This document shows positions 17,201-24,166 of a stretch of DNA of 32,872 nt, in pieces. Both the position numbers and the translations under genes were made by a program. Each line of letters starts with the position of its first letter. Position 1 is the stretch's first letter. Source of the DNA: a virus; IMG/VR virus record IMGVR_UViG_3300046758_000334, positions 1 through 32,872 of that record; one strand, written 5' to 3'. The notes under the pieces were generated by a model that was given only the letters and a program-made list of their open reading frames with translations, was not told where the DNA came from and made no database searches.

Positions 17201-20200
17201 AAGAACGCTGTATGGTTATAGTAAGTAAATGTTGAAACTTGCTCTGACAGTGCCGCGTTGTTACAGAACAATCCGTAACCTAAATCGTTAACCTGAGTAT
17301 AGTCGTTTGCCAACATACTTCTGTTACCAGCAGTTTGAACATATATCTGTTGTGGGAATGTAGTATCAGTATAACCATTACCTTCGTTTGAAAGTTTGTT
17401 AATTAATAGTTTTGCTGTACCTGTTCCGCCATCGTATTCTGAAACAGCATCAACTTGATAACGTACACCGTTAATAAAGAACGGAGCAGGTGTCTGTGGT
17501 TTTCTAATTCTTAAACCTGTGCCTGCATCTGATTGTACATTAAGTGTAAAGTTGTCGTCTTTGCTTGTAATCTTAGTTTCTAAGTTACCTGAGAAACCAT
17601 CAATATACATACCTCCTCTAAAGGCTTGCTTGTTAACACTGCCTGAGAAACTACCACAAACCTGTGTGTATGGTGATTTAACTAATACTTGTCCTGCTGG
17701 ATCAAGTACCTGTGCAAATCCTCCATGTCCTTGGAATGACATGTTTGCTAGTCTTGTAGCATCATTCATTAAGAACACATCCATCTGGTTGTTCAGTTTA
17801 GGTGTACTTGCGGCATTACTTGGATCAGTTAAATAGTGATAACCGTAGTTAACAGTCTTCTTAACATGCCAAGCACCACTTGCAATTCCACTTAGGTTTG
17901 GTAGTATGTCAGTAGTAAGTGTAACTTCAAAGTCGCTTCCACCATCAGCATTACTAATAAGTCCTACAGCACCATTGTCTGTGTAAAACCAAGCACCGTC
18001 CCAAGCAATAGGAGCAACGTTGTCTGCTGGTGTTACTGTAATTTTTCCGCCTACACTATTATTACCTGTCATTGTAATAGCTTGTGGTGTTGCTATGTCA
18101 GCGCCTGTGTAGTCTGTAATTTTTAAATTGTCTAGTAATTTGTCTCTGTAAAAATATGTTGTTGCCCAAGGTGATTGTGAAATTCTTGGAGCAGGTCTAA
18201 TTTGACAACGTCTAAAGTCTGAACCTTTAACTGAAACGTTAGCAGGAACTTTCAACGGATAGTCTTCGTAGTAAATACCTGTTTCAACGTGTACAGTAAT
18301 TTGTTTTTCTTTAGTTCCGTTACCGTATTCTAATTCTTCACCAATTCTAAAGTCTCTTGGCTCAACTAGTACAACTTCTGCTCTGTCGTATGCTGTACCG
18401 CCTAAATCTACACCACTTGTATATTTTACAATACGTCCTCTAGCACCTGATGTTTTACCAATAATAATTTTACCTGGAAGGATATCAACGTTAGTGTTAA
18501 CACCTTGGTCAGTACTATCATTACCTATTCCGTTACCAAAGTCAATTGAGTATGTACTACCTTCAACTAGTGTGTAATTATTTCTAGCACTAAATCCGTT
18601 TTCTAAGATATCAAGAATAATATCAAATTTAGCATTAAGAGCATCTTTAACTTGTGTACTAACATCGTTAATACTAGAATCAAACCACTGCGGAATTAAA
18701 GTTGTGTAATCTGATGGATAAACTTTTGTTCCAAATTCACATTCAAATAAAATACTATCAAGTACAACAACATCACCTGCACCTAATCCGTGTGCAGTAG
18801 TAGTTGTGATAATACCTTTACCTGTTGTATGACTATAATTAAAACCACTAATAGTATAATCAACCCCACTGAATGTAACAGTACCGCCACTAACATATGT
18901 GTGATAATAAGGATTTGTTCCAAGAGTAACTTGGAATGTATTTGTTGTTAAGTTATCTGTTTCAACAGCAAATCGTTTACTTTGTGTTAACAAGTCAATA
19001 TTTTGTACTACACTATTAACAATAGCTTTAGCTTTTGTCATAGCCGCTCTAGTTTCTGTACCTTGTGAAATACGTGCTCTAGCACCTGAACTTGTACTAA
19101 AGTAGCGTGTAGCCGCTTGTATAGCGTTGAAGTTACTGTTTGTACCATTACCAATGTCAATAATCATTCCATCAATAATAAGCCCAACATCACGTTCACA
19201 TGTGTTATCAGACGCAACTGGGTTCTCTGGTGCTACTAACGAATTAAGTCCATTAGTTATAACATTTGTAATTACACTTGTTAATGTGCTTGCTCTGTTT
19301 GCAACATCTTTAACACCTGTACCTGATTCAACTGCAAGTGTTGTAATAACTTGTGGTAAACTTTCTGGATATACTTTTGCTACTGTAGAGCCTTCAAATG
19401 TACAAGTAACATTAATACCTGCTATTGTAATAACATTTGTTGCACTTAGTCCGTGATTACCAACTGTTGTAATACTAGCAATACCTGTTGCTTCATCATA
19501 AGCAAATACACTTACTGGTAATACTGTATTATCTGCTTTAGTTACTGTACCACCGTTTACGTATACGTTTGCATAGCTACTTCTACCAATGTAGAATTGA
19601 AAAGCGTTTGCAGTTAAGTTCTGATCGTCAACAACAAATGTACCTTGCTTTGATGTATATGCTGTGTTAGATAATACATAGTTTACAACAAGGTCTCTTG
19701 CAAATTCAATTGCTCCATTTGTTTGTGCAATTTGGTCCGCAGTACCTAATCCTGTACCAGATGGGCCTACAGCATTTTGATTCCCTGCTAGATAACTAGA
19801 AGCCATTCTACGTGTTTCAATATTACCGCCTCTTGACAAGTCGTTAATCCATGCATCAACAATATAACCTACATCACGTTTACATTTTGCACTACTGTAA
19901 TCAAAGTTGTTCCATATACCTGAACCACCAGCTGTTCCTACATTATGGTTAATCCAGTATGTAACTTCTTCTTGAATAAACTTTTTATTTTGTGCTAGAA
20001 TTGCTTCAGCATTTGGATTTTGTACGCTTGTTGAATCATATGCGAGATTTGGAAATGTATCATCTACATAATCAATAACTGCTTTTTGAATAAATCTTTT
20101 GTTTTCTCTTAGATAAGTTTGTGCATGGTATGCCGAACTATTTTGTGCTGTTGGTCCTACACCAGTAACAAGTGAAATGTTCTTACCATTGTTGTATGTA

Positions 20201-21408
20201 ATTGTTTGTCTATAAGCACCAGGCTCAATTGGAGCACTTTCAATAACTTCTTCAGCTTTCATTAAAGCCGCTTTAAGGCTTCCGTATGCATAACCTAATC
20301 CACGTCCTTCAAGTCCTACCGGAGTACGTGCTTGTGTATCGTCACCTTGTTTAGTAACAAATATATCTTCTGTTGAACTGTAACTATTGTTGTCTACGTA
20401 TAATTTTGTTGCGGCTTGTTTGTCTTTAATGTCGCCGGTATCAATACCTGCTAAGTCACCTGGATGATCATGCAAGTATAATGCACCTGTCATATCATCG
20501 CCTTGACGTCTTACTGTTGCACTTCTTGGTAATGTTTCGTCTGTTTTATAGAAGCCATAGTATGCATCATCATATGATGTATCTCTAACAATATCAACAC
20601 CTGTTACTGATGTTTGTGTTCCTAGTGCAATATTAATTTTAACACGAGTAGTATCGTTATTGTTTTGTGCTTCTGTTTTAGTAGCGTGTAAACTTAGTTG
20701 ATCTTCGTTAACCCATCTTACATAGTAATCTGTATTAGTTACTAAACCGTTTGGTGCTGTACCTGTAGTTGAGTATTTCCATTTAGTTCCGTTGATACTC
20801 CAATCAAATCCATGATTACTAATTACAACATTACCAGCTCTATATTCTGCAATAGTTTTAGTGTACTCGTTTGCATTTGATGGTTCTGTTCTAGCGTAAA
20901 CTGGCTTAGTTGGTTCGAATGTTGTGTTTGGTGCATAGTATTGATCTTGAAACTTTTTGTCTGTTACAATATCGTTAATTGTAATAGCACTACCGTGTGT
21001 AGTATTAAATTCTGCAATAGCTTGTGGTGATGTAGCAATTTTACCAATAGCATAAACTTCGTTACCACTTACAGGTCCACCAAATATTGGACTTGTATCA
21101 GCGTTAATATTAGCACCTGTATTTGTAATAGTAATATTAGATGAACTTGTATTGTCAATACTAATACCTGTTCCTGCTGAAAGCGTTTTAGCTAGGATTT
21201 CAGTACCTGTTGTATTACCAATTAATACACCTCCTGGTGTAATTCCTGTTGGTGTGTCATTAAGTGCAGTAAAACTAATTGTTCCACCTTGTCCAAATAC
21301 AGCGTATAATTCTGTGAAGTTCTCGTTTGCTTTACGGAACGCTTCACGTATACTATCACCTGTACCGTCGTTACCTTCTACACCTAAATAAATATCTTGT
21401 TTTGCCAT
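14206..21408 (-). CDS. Giant tail-fibre protein, 2400 aa
   Basis: The largest gene here. It starts with the shared module (GVEGNDGTGDSIREAFRKAN, 'ENFTELY', residues ~8-38). Residues ~505-950 hold a diverged tandem duplication of ~228 residues. Around 1037-1060 a GIYYEDYPLKVPANVSVKG stretch is typical of right-handed pectate-lyase-like beta-helices, which may extend to ~1400. A collagen-like Gly-X-Y patch (GYTGATGPTGRKG) lies near 1514-1526. The final ~125 residues (ADLAENYLADAEYEAGTVLV onward) form a C-terminal domain common in marine T4-like fibres and vaguely like autoproteolytic fibre-tip domains. It probably forms a long trimeric fibre for host recognition. AGGATTTTAAAAG precedes the ATG. 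Confidence 0.88.
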   Translation of the reverse strand: MAKQDIYLGVEGNDGTGDSIREAFRKANENFTELYAVFGQGGTISFTALNDTPTGITPGGVLIGNTTGTEILAKTLSAGTGISIDNTSSSNITITNTGANINADTSPIFGGPVSGNEVYAIGKIATSPQAIAEFNTTHGSAITINDIVTDKKFQDQYYAPNTTFEPTKPVYARTEPSNANEYTKTIAEYRAGNVVISNHGFDWSINGTKWKYSTTGTAPNGLVTNTDYYVRWVNEDQLSLHATKTEAQNNNDTTRVKINIALGTQTSVTGVDIVRDTSYDDAYYGFYKTDETLPRSATVRRQGDDMTGALYLHDHPGDLAGIDTGDIKDKQAATKLYVDNNSYSSTEDIFVTKQGDDTQARTPVGLEGRGLGYAYGSLKAALMKAEEVIESAPIEPGAYRQTITYNNGKNISLVTGVGPTAQNSSAYHAQTYLRENKRFIQKAVIDYVDDTFPNLAYDSTSVQNPNAEAILAQNKKFIQEEVTYWINHNVGTAGGSGIWNNFDYSSAKCKRDVGYIVDAWINDLSRGGNIETRRMASSYLAGNQNAVGPSGTGLGTADQIAQTNGAIEFARDLVVNYVLSNTAYTSKQGTFVVDDQNLTANAFQFYIGRSSYANVYVNGGTVTKADNTVLPVSVFAYDEATGIASITTVGNHGLSATNVITIAGINVTCTFEGSTVAKVYPESLPQVITTLAVESGTGVKDVANRASTLTSVITNVITNGLNSLVAPENPVASDNTCERDVGLIIDGMIIDIGNGTNSNFNAIQAATRYFSTSSGARARISQGTETRAAMTKAKAIVNSVVQNIDLLTQSKRFAVETDNLTTNTFQVTLGTNPYYHTYVSGGTVTFSGVDYTISGFNYSHTTGKGIITTTTAHGLGAGDVVVLDSILFECEFGTKVYPSDYTTLIPQWFDSSINDVSTQVKDALNAKFDIILDILENGFSARNNYTLVEGSTYSIDFGNGIGNDSTDQGVNTNVDILPGKIIIGKTSGARGRIVKYTSGVDLGGTAYDRAEVVLVEPRDFRIGEELEYGNGTKEKQITVHVETGIYYEDYPLKVPANVSVKGSDFRRCQIRPAPRISQSPWATTYFYRDKLLDNLKITDYTGADIATPQAITMTGNNSVGGKITVTPADNVAPIAWDGAWFYTDNGAVGLISNADGGSDFEVTLTTDILPNLSGIASGAWHVKKTVNYGYHYLTDPSNAASTPKLNNQMDVFLMNDATRLANMSFQGHGGFAQVLDPAGQVLVKSPYTQVCGSFSGSVNKQAFRGGMYIDGFSGNLETKITSKDDNFTLNVQSDAGTGLRIRKPQTPAPFFINGVRYQVDAVSEYDGGTGTAKLLINKLSNEGNGYTDTTFPQQIYVQTAGNRSMLANDYTQVNDLGYGLFCNNAALSEQVSTFTYYNHTAFFSNNGSEIRALNCSNANGNFGLVAAGSDPNETVDAITTLRNMQQPGKVFNDATNTYGFGTFAHAAGSFSIFVYDCDYMPYPNSLIDIYTATGVNTYEVTATSIVAVTTSNIGGYTGATGPTGRKGANLPIYRLSVSGDTGLETAITGAHNPTPNSDASAYAVLRMNKNHLLDDLNGVTATRPSTAVIFTENPDQVYRSISFNNQDADGSALASDRFQVVMDSAFSHLNLTLRNTEAALNTYAGVGTTMGATAGDVVLAIDTLTATQQARINNNDMIFSFNGKTHIVANYTARSGYATVELNDLAASNINSNNGLYTGGGLAADMRFSPAATRTIPLSLQDNEAGTITVGISTLRANGHDFDKIGTGGFNTTNYPSIIYGQPTISANQDAEVSERGKGRVFFASTDQDGFFRVGKFFSVDQGTGTVTFAASIAISNLDGLGFRQGVRITEFSNDDTMADGDPAAVPTEFATEKFIEKRLHFDRDGVILSIGTIGPGAIARDGTTPITGNINAGSNKIYNHSDPTNPQDVTTKSYVDARTPFDTEAIGTDIGNRVNNDILMFHGGLYDNHTVTGDVVFTSNGSNVATAAISSEVIVNGDVSPTAGIIQSKLTMQAATTRANATSIAQSDLGLSAFDADDFTVTDGWVTLKASSVDFADLPDIAQNTVFARSATGTGDASAITFADVVNTGGSFTTTGVADRIVKTGADGSIDAQKIKLDNYDILDQTNLTMTMKTPGGATVFGTVGTVPSNTTTTFPGSIQVGNTSVTASFFQQNSSYGDPTDATLNKPRVASDWMYTSFIEAPGEKSTSSTGIGIGAGTGFSSAGEVAIVANNNTAAVVFKQAAMTPSTNGGYDIGTSALKFGTFHGTATAAQYADLAENYLADAEYEAGTVLVFGGEQEITTTMHKADRKVAGVVSTNPAHLMNSDLHGDYVTALALQGRVPCKVIGAVEKGDIIVSSAIPGYGMVQNDPLVGTVIGKAVGTKDGDEPGFVEVVVGRV
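18560..19890 (-). repeat. Diverged tandem duplication inside the giant fibre gene
   Basis: Two ~228-codon units in tandem. Unit 1 begins at CKRDVGYIVDAWINDL (residue ~509), unit 2 at CERDVGLIIDGMIIDI (~737). Each then has NLT.N.FQ, a YVxGGTVT strand and a HGL turn, and ends in a KVYP motif, at matching spacing. Identity is moderate, so the duplication is old. Boundaries are approximate. Confidence 0.7.
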
Positions 21409-21411
21409 CTT

Positions 21412-21735
21412 TTAAAATCCTACGCTTTCACCACAACCACAGCTACTTGTGCTTGCAGGGTTTCTAATATCAAAGTATGAACCGAATAGTTCTTTTTTGT
21501 AGTCTATAGTAGACCCTAATAAGTACATGATACTAGTACTATCTATAATAAACTTACCATTTAGTAAGTCTATAACTTCATCGCCATCTTCTACTTCGTC
21601 TGCCATTACCCAATCATACTTAAATCCTGCACATCCACCACCTTGCATTTGTAGTTTAATTGCTGGTTTATCGTTATCTTTGAGTAAGTTTGTCATTTGT
21701 TCTTTAGCCGAATCTGTTAAAAATACTACGCTCAT
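21412..21735 (-). CDS. A-type iron-sulfur carrier (IscA/ErpA/HesB family)
   Basis: A 107-residue protein with the three invariant cysteines of A-type carriers: C35 in GGGCAGFKY and C99/C101 in the C-terminal SCGCGES. Length and spacing are normal for IscA/SufA/ErpA, which receive Fe-S clusters and hand them to apo-proteins. Which subtype cannot be told. It stands 3 nt upstream of the giant fibre gene and begins behind TATAAATA, so it is probably expressed late with the virion genes. Similar genes are known in marine T4-like phages. A possible client in this window is FdxA. Confidence 0.92.
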   Translation of the reverse strand: MSVVFLTDSAKEQMTNLLKDNDKPAIKLQMQGGGCAGFKYDWVMADEVEDGDEVIDLLNGKFIIDSTSIMYLLGSTIDYKKELFGSYFDIRNPASTSSCGCGESVGF

Positions 21736-21751
21736 TTACTGTCTCCTATTG

Positions 21752-21759
21752 TATTTATA
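21752..21759 (-). promoter_or_regulatory. Late promoter, exact T4 consensus TATAAATA
   Basis: TATAAATA on the minus strand, 16 nt before the ATG at 21735, with AGGAGAC between. Exact match to the T4 late -10 element. It heads the Fe-S carrier and, by continuation, the giant fibre gene. Confidence 0.7.
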
Positions 21760-21782
21760 TAATCTTTTATAATCCGAATGTA

Positions 21783-21790
21783 AATAAATA
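21783..21790 (+). promoter_or_regulatory. Possible late-type box for the plus-strand gene
   Basis: AATAAATA on the plus strand ends 5 nt before the ATG at 21796. If active, transcription would begin at about the ATG, giving a leaderless message; no Shine-Dalgarno is visible either. It is back to back with the minus-strand late box about 24 bp away. Confidence 0.3.
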
Positions 21791-21795
21791 CAATT

Positions 21796-22083
21796 ATGTT
21801 CAAAAGAATTGAAAAAGAAATACGTTTTTACGTTCGTAAGAGTAAGACTGGAAAGAGTCATACATACAAACGTATACGTAGTTATGCTCTATTCCAATGC
21901 GATGAATGCCACAATGACTTTAAAAGAGAAAAGGGCAAAGTAGACCCGAAGCGTTTAGATAACTTCTATGTCCACGTTTGCCCAGATTGTGATCCTAAGC
22001 GTTTTGCTCAACGTAAAGGTGTTGAACAGCGTAAGATATTAAACTTACCTGCAGGATCTGATATAAGGATTGACCAGATTTAG
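21796..22083 (+). CDS. Zinc-ribbon protein, 95 aa (only plus-strand gene)
   Basis: A 95-residue, strongly basic protein. C35/C38 (FQCDECHNDF) and C62/C65 (HVCPDCDPKRF) form a probable zinc ribbon. The N-terminal ~30 residues are Lys/Arg-rich (VRKSKTGKSHTYKRIRSY) and suit nucleic-acid contact. The fold recalls the zinc part of HNH endonucleases, but I see no HNH catalytic motif. It is the single gene on this strand, flanked head-to-head by the Fe-S carrier and tail-to-tail by a 54-aa membrane-protein gene that overlaps its stop by 4 nt. DNA binding or regulation is plausible but unproven. Confidence 0.8.
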   Translation: MFKRIEKEIRFYVRKSKTGKSHTYKRIRSYALFQCDECHNDFKREKGKVDPKRLDNFYVHVCPDCDPKRFAQRKGVEQRKILNLPAGSDIRIDQI

Positions 22084-22244
22084 TCTTCTTTTTTCCAAAT
22101 AGTCCATGCACCGTATGCAATAGCCGCATATGCCGCGATCTTTGCAAATGGTCCTGCAATAAGAACTATTACTCCTAATGCAATAAGAGCCGCTCCATCA
22201 ATAGATGTACGCTCTTCGATTCTTGCTTTAATCCAATTTTTCAT
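22080..22244 (-). CDS. Small membrane protein, 54 aa
   Basis: A 54-residue ORF with an excellent AGGAGG seven nt before its ATG. Polar start (MKNWIKARIEERTSIDG), two adjoining hydrophobic stretches (AALIALGVIVLIAGPF and IAAYAAIAYGAWTIW), and a charged KKED tail: a likely membrane hairpin. It follows the 68-aa gene with a 2-nt gap, and its last codons overlap the stop of the plus-strand zinc-ribbon gene. No function recognised. Confidence 0.78.
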   Translation of the reverse strand: MKNWIKARIEERTSIDGAALIALGVIVLIAGPFAKIAAYAAIAYGAWTIWKKED

Positions 22245-22246
22245 AA

Positions 22247-22453
22247 TTATCCTCCTAAGATTTCTGTATGTTTGATAGAAGCAAAAGGTATAGGTTGACC
22301 GTTTTCATCAACTACCATTTCGCCGTTCACCGATCCACATAGCATTTTACCTTTAGCACCATAATACATTGACGGTTTAATTTCTACGCCGTCAATAGCT
22401 CTTTTATAGTTTTTTGGTTTTTGTTTGCCTGCTGGTCCTCTTTGTCCTGCCAT
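22247..22453 (-). CDS. Hypothetical protein, 68 aa
   Basis: A 68-residue soluble protein: a basic Gly/Pro/Lys-rich N-terminus (MAGQRGPAGKQKPKNYKRAI), then a compact beta-like body with YYGAKGKMLCGSVNGEMVV. No family recognised. Its 5' end overlaps the last 70 nt of the UvdE gene in another frame, but it has its own SD (AAAGGAG) and a late-type box at 22472-22479. Both support real, separately timed expression. Confidence 0.7.
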   Translation of the reverse strand: MAGQRGPAGKQKPKNYKRAIDGVEIKPSMYYGAKGKMLCGSVNGEMVVDENGQPIPFASIKHTEILGG

Positions 22454-23481
22454 ATATCTCCTTTGGTTAAGTATTTATGTAGTGCAATACTGGCTAGGTT
22501 TTTGCATTTAGACTCGCACATAATATCTGCATAATCTAAAAATGATAAAGCCCAATCGTTAACTACATTGTTAGGGTAGTAGTCACTGTGGGCTCGTAAT
22601 TTTGCTTTCTTGTATCCTGCTTCTAATAGTACAGGCATGTTGGGTTTTGTATTGTGTGCAAAGTCTGCAGGCAATGCTTCGTTACGACTGTATGAATAAT
22701 GTATTGCTGGACGTACACCACGCCAGCTGTCTATCACGCGAGCAAATCTATCGTCGGTTGGCTGAATGTATTCACCTTCACGGCACCAGTGATGGTGTAT
22801 GTCAAGAACCAATGCACATGTGTCGACGAGCTCCAATGAATGCTCGAGTCCCCACTTGTTCTCGTCGTTCTCGATCGTGATACAGTTTCTCGCCTCCGGA
22901 GAAAGTCTGTTGTTGACTGCGTGTTTGATACCGGCTGGACCTTGCCTACCGGATATATGGACGTTGCATTTAAAGTCTTGGAAGGTACGCCCGTATCCCA
23001 TCCACCTGATGACATCGGTGTGATATTCAAATTCTTCTATGCTCCTCTCTACTATTTCTTCGTTGTCGCTCGCAAGTACAGTAAATTGGCCTGGGTGCAT
23101 CGATAGTCGGACATCGAGGGCTCTTGCTTGTTTGCCGACATTGGCAAAGTTTTTCTCGCAGTAGGCACGTACATCAGGCTTCTGCCAAAAGTAAGACCAA
23201 TCTGCTTGTGTATATACTGGTAGCACATCACTGCCCAGTCTAACCATACGTAGTTCATTTGGTAATCCTCCTACATAGGTAATAAGGTTCATATACGATT
23301 GTACATTGTGAACCATGATATCCCACAACCGTTGTTCAGCAACTTCACGTGTCTGCCTGTTGAGCCACTGTACTGTTGTGCTACGTGTATTTAGTGGTCG
23401 TTGAATTTCTTCTAGTAGTTTCTTTTTCTGTGTCTGATCTGGATGCATGTATTTACATGCAAAGCCTATACGTTTATACAT
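22384..23481 (-). CDS. uvsE: UV damage endonuclease UvdE/UvsE
   Basis: A 365-residue TIM-barrel UV endonuclease. It opens IGFACKYM and carries 'RLSMHPGQF' (H129), a His in NVHISG (H175), IENDE (E204), LVLDIHHHW (D227, H229-H231) and IHYSYS (H261), matching the metal-binding set of UVDE enzymes. These nick DNA 5' of UV photoproducts to start excision repair. A Lys/Gln-rich ~20-residue tail overlaps the next gene. No clear Shine-Dalgarno precedes the ATG, but a perfect promoter lies 40 nt upstream. The central third is markedly more GC-rich (about 50%) than its surroundings, hinting at separate ancestry. Confidence 0.92.
   Translation of the reverse strand: MYKRIGFACKYMHPDQTQKKKLLEEIQRPLNTRSTTVQWLNRQTREVAEQRLWDIMVHNVQSYMNLITYVGGLPNELRMVRLGSDVLPVYTQADWSYFWQKPDVRAYCEKNFANVGKQARALDVRLSMHPGQFTVLASDNEEIVERSIEEFEYHTDVIRWMGYGRTFQDFKCNVHISGRQGPAGIKHAVNNRLSPEARNCITIENDENKWGLEHSLELVDTCALVLDIHHHWCREGEYIQPTDDRFARVIDSWRGVRPAIHYSYSRNEALPADFAHNTKPNMPVLLEAGYKKAKLRAHSDYYPNNVVNDWALSFLDYADIMCESKCKNLASIALHKYLTKGDIWQDKEDQQANKNQKTIKELLTA
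22472..22479 (-). promoter_or_regulatory. Late-type promoter box (CATAAATA)
   Basis: CATAAATA on the minus strand, 18 nt before the ATG at 22453 and lying within the UvdE coding region. Its spacing matches the other late-type boxes. It would separate late expression of the 68-aa and 54-aa genes from UvdE transcription. Confidence 0.45.
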
Positions 23482-24166
23482 AATTTTTTAGTATGTCCCA
23501 AGTTTCGTTATAATCCTTTACATTATAGCATTTTCCTAAGTCGTTGTCAAGTATTATTTTGGACAATGGATAATCATTACCTGCAGGATCCATACGATCA
23601 CCAAAGAATATAAGTTCTTCGTCGTCTATAAATTTGATTACTTGACTTTTATCTGACCCTTTAGGACCAATGTCGATGCCTGTTTCGCCGCCTGCCTTAG
23701 CATCTAGCTCAGGAAAGCGGAAGTTAAACTGTGCCACAATTTTTAAGCGTTCTAGATTATGTTCATCCCATTCAACATATAACTTTCGTTCTCCCATAGT
23801 AGCATTACGCCCTAAAATACTAAAGTTAACCATACCAGGCCGTTCTTCAATGTGGTTACCTGTGCGTAGAACAAATTTACTTTGCTCTAATTTAGTATTC
23901 AACCAATCACGAGCATCTTCAGGCAGTGTCCAATCATTGGTATGTACTTGTGCTCCGTAAAAATTTACATCGTTGCCATTACAGTTAAAACTATATTTTG
24001 CACCAACAAACATATCCAAGCCAACTTGCTCAATTGTTTTATCTCTATCACTACCTGTTACAAAACAGTAGTTCTGAATATTTTCTTGAAACCACCATTT
24101 AAAAAGATTGTTAATTTCTCTACGGCTTGGTGTAAGTGTGCCGTCTACATCAAATACATACATCAT
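23474..24166 (-). CDS. HAD enzyme resembling eukaryotic-type phosphomannomutase
   Basis: A 230-residue Cof-type HAD protein. Motif I is FDVDGTLTPSR (D6, D8). 'NFSILGRNA' corresponds to the 'NVSPIGR' substrate loop of PMM1/PMM2, 'GGETGIDIGPKGSDKSQ' to their 'GGQISFDVFPDGWDK', and 'FFGDRMDPAGNDYPL' to 'FFGDKTMPGGNDHEIF'. PMM interconverts mannose-6-phosphate and mannose-1-phosphate, feeding GDP-mannose. I choose ATG 24166 (MMYVFDV): it overlaps the upstream stop (ATGA), has AGGAG 8 nt before it, and puts motif I at the normal place. The 3' end contains the UvdE promoter and overlaps UvdE by 8 nt. A sugar phosphatase function is the alternative. Confidence 0.8.
   Translation of the reverse strand: MMYVFDVDGTLTPSRREINNLFKWWFQENIQNYCFVTGSDRDKTIEQVGLDMFVGAKYSFNCNGNDVNFYGAQVHTNDWTLPEDARDWLNTKLEQSKFVLRTGNHIEERPGMVNFSILGRNATMGERKLYVEWDEHNLERLKIVAQFNFRFPELDAKAGGETGIDIGPKGSDKSQVIKFIDDEELIFFGDRMDPAGNDYPLSKIILDNDLGKCYNVKDYNETWDILKNYV
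23522..23550 (-). promoter_or_regulatory. Sigma-70-type promoter, perfect consensus with extended -10
   Basis: TTGACA (23550-23545), a 17-bp spacer and TATAAT (23527-23522), with TGC directly before the -10 (extended -10). It lies wholly inside the last codons of the phosphomannomutase-like gene. The start point near 23515 would give UvdE a ~34-nt leader. This gives UvdE its own early-type expression. Confidence 0.85.

Noticed and set aside
6437-21408. Long plus-strand open frames opposite the fibre genes
   Set aside because: Complement of Thr/Asn/Gly-rich repeats produces open frames; they lack SD sites and family motifs, and the minus-strand genes are clear.
22056-22093. Possible terminator after the plus-strand gene (ATCTG/CAGAT followed by a T-rich run)
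   Set aside because: Only 5 AT-rich base pairs with a 14-nt loop, and it lies in coding sequence; too weak to call.
22602-23106. Several open frames on both strands within the UvdE gene
   Set aside because: They are shadows caused by the GC-rich island; UvdE has recognisable catalytic motifs throughout and the shadows have none.
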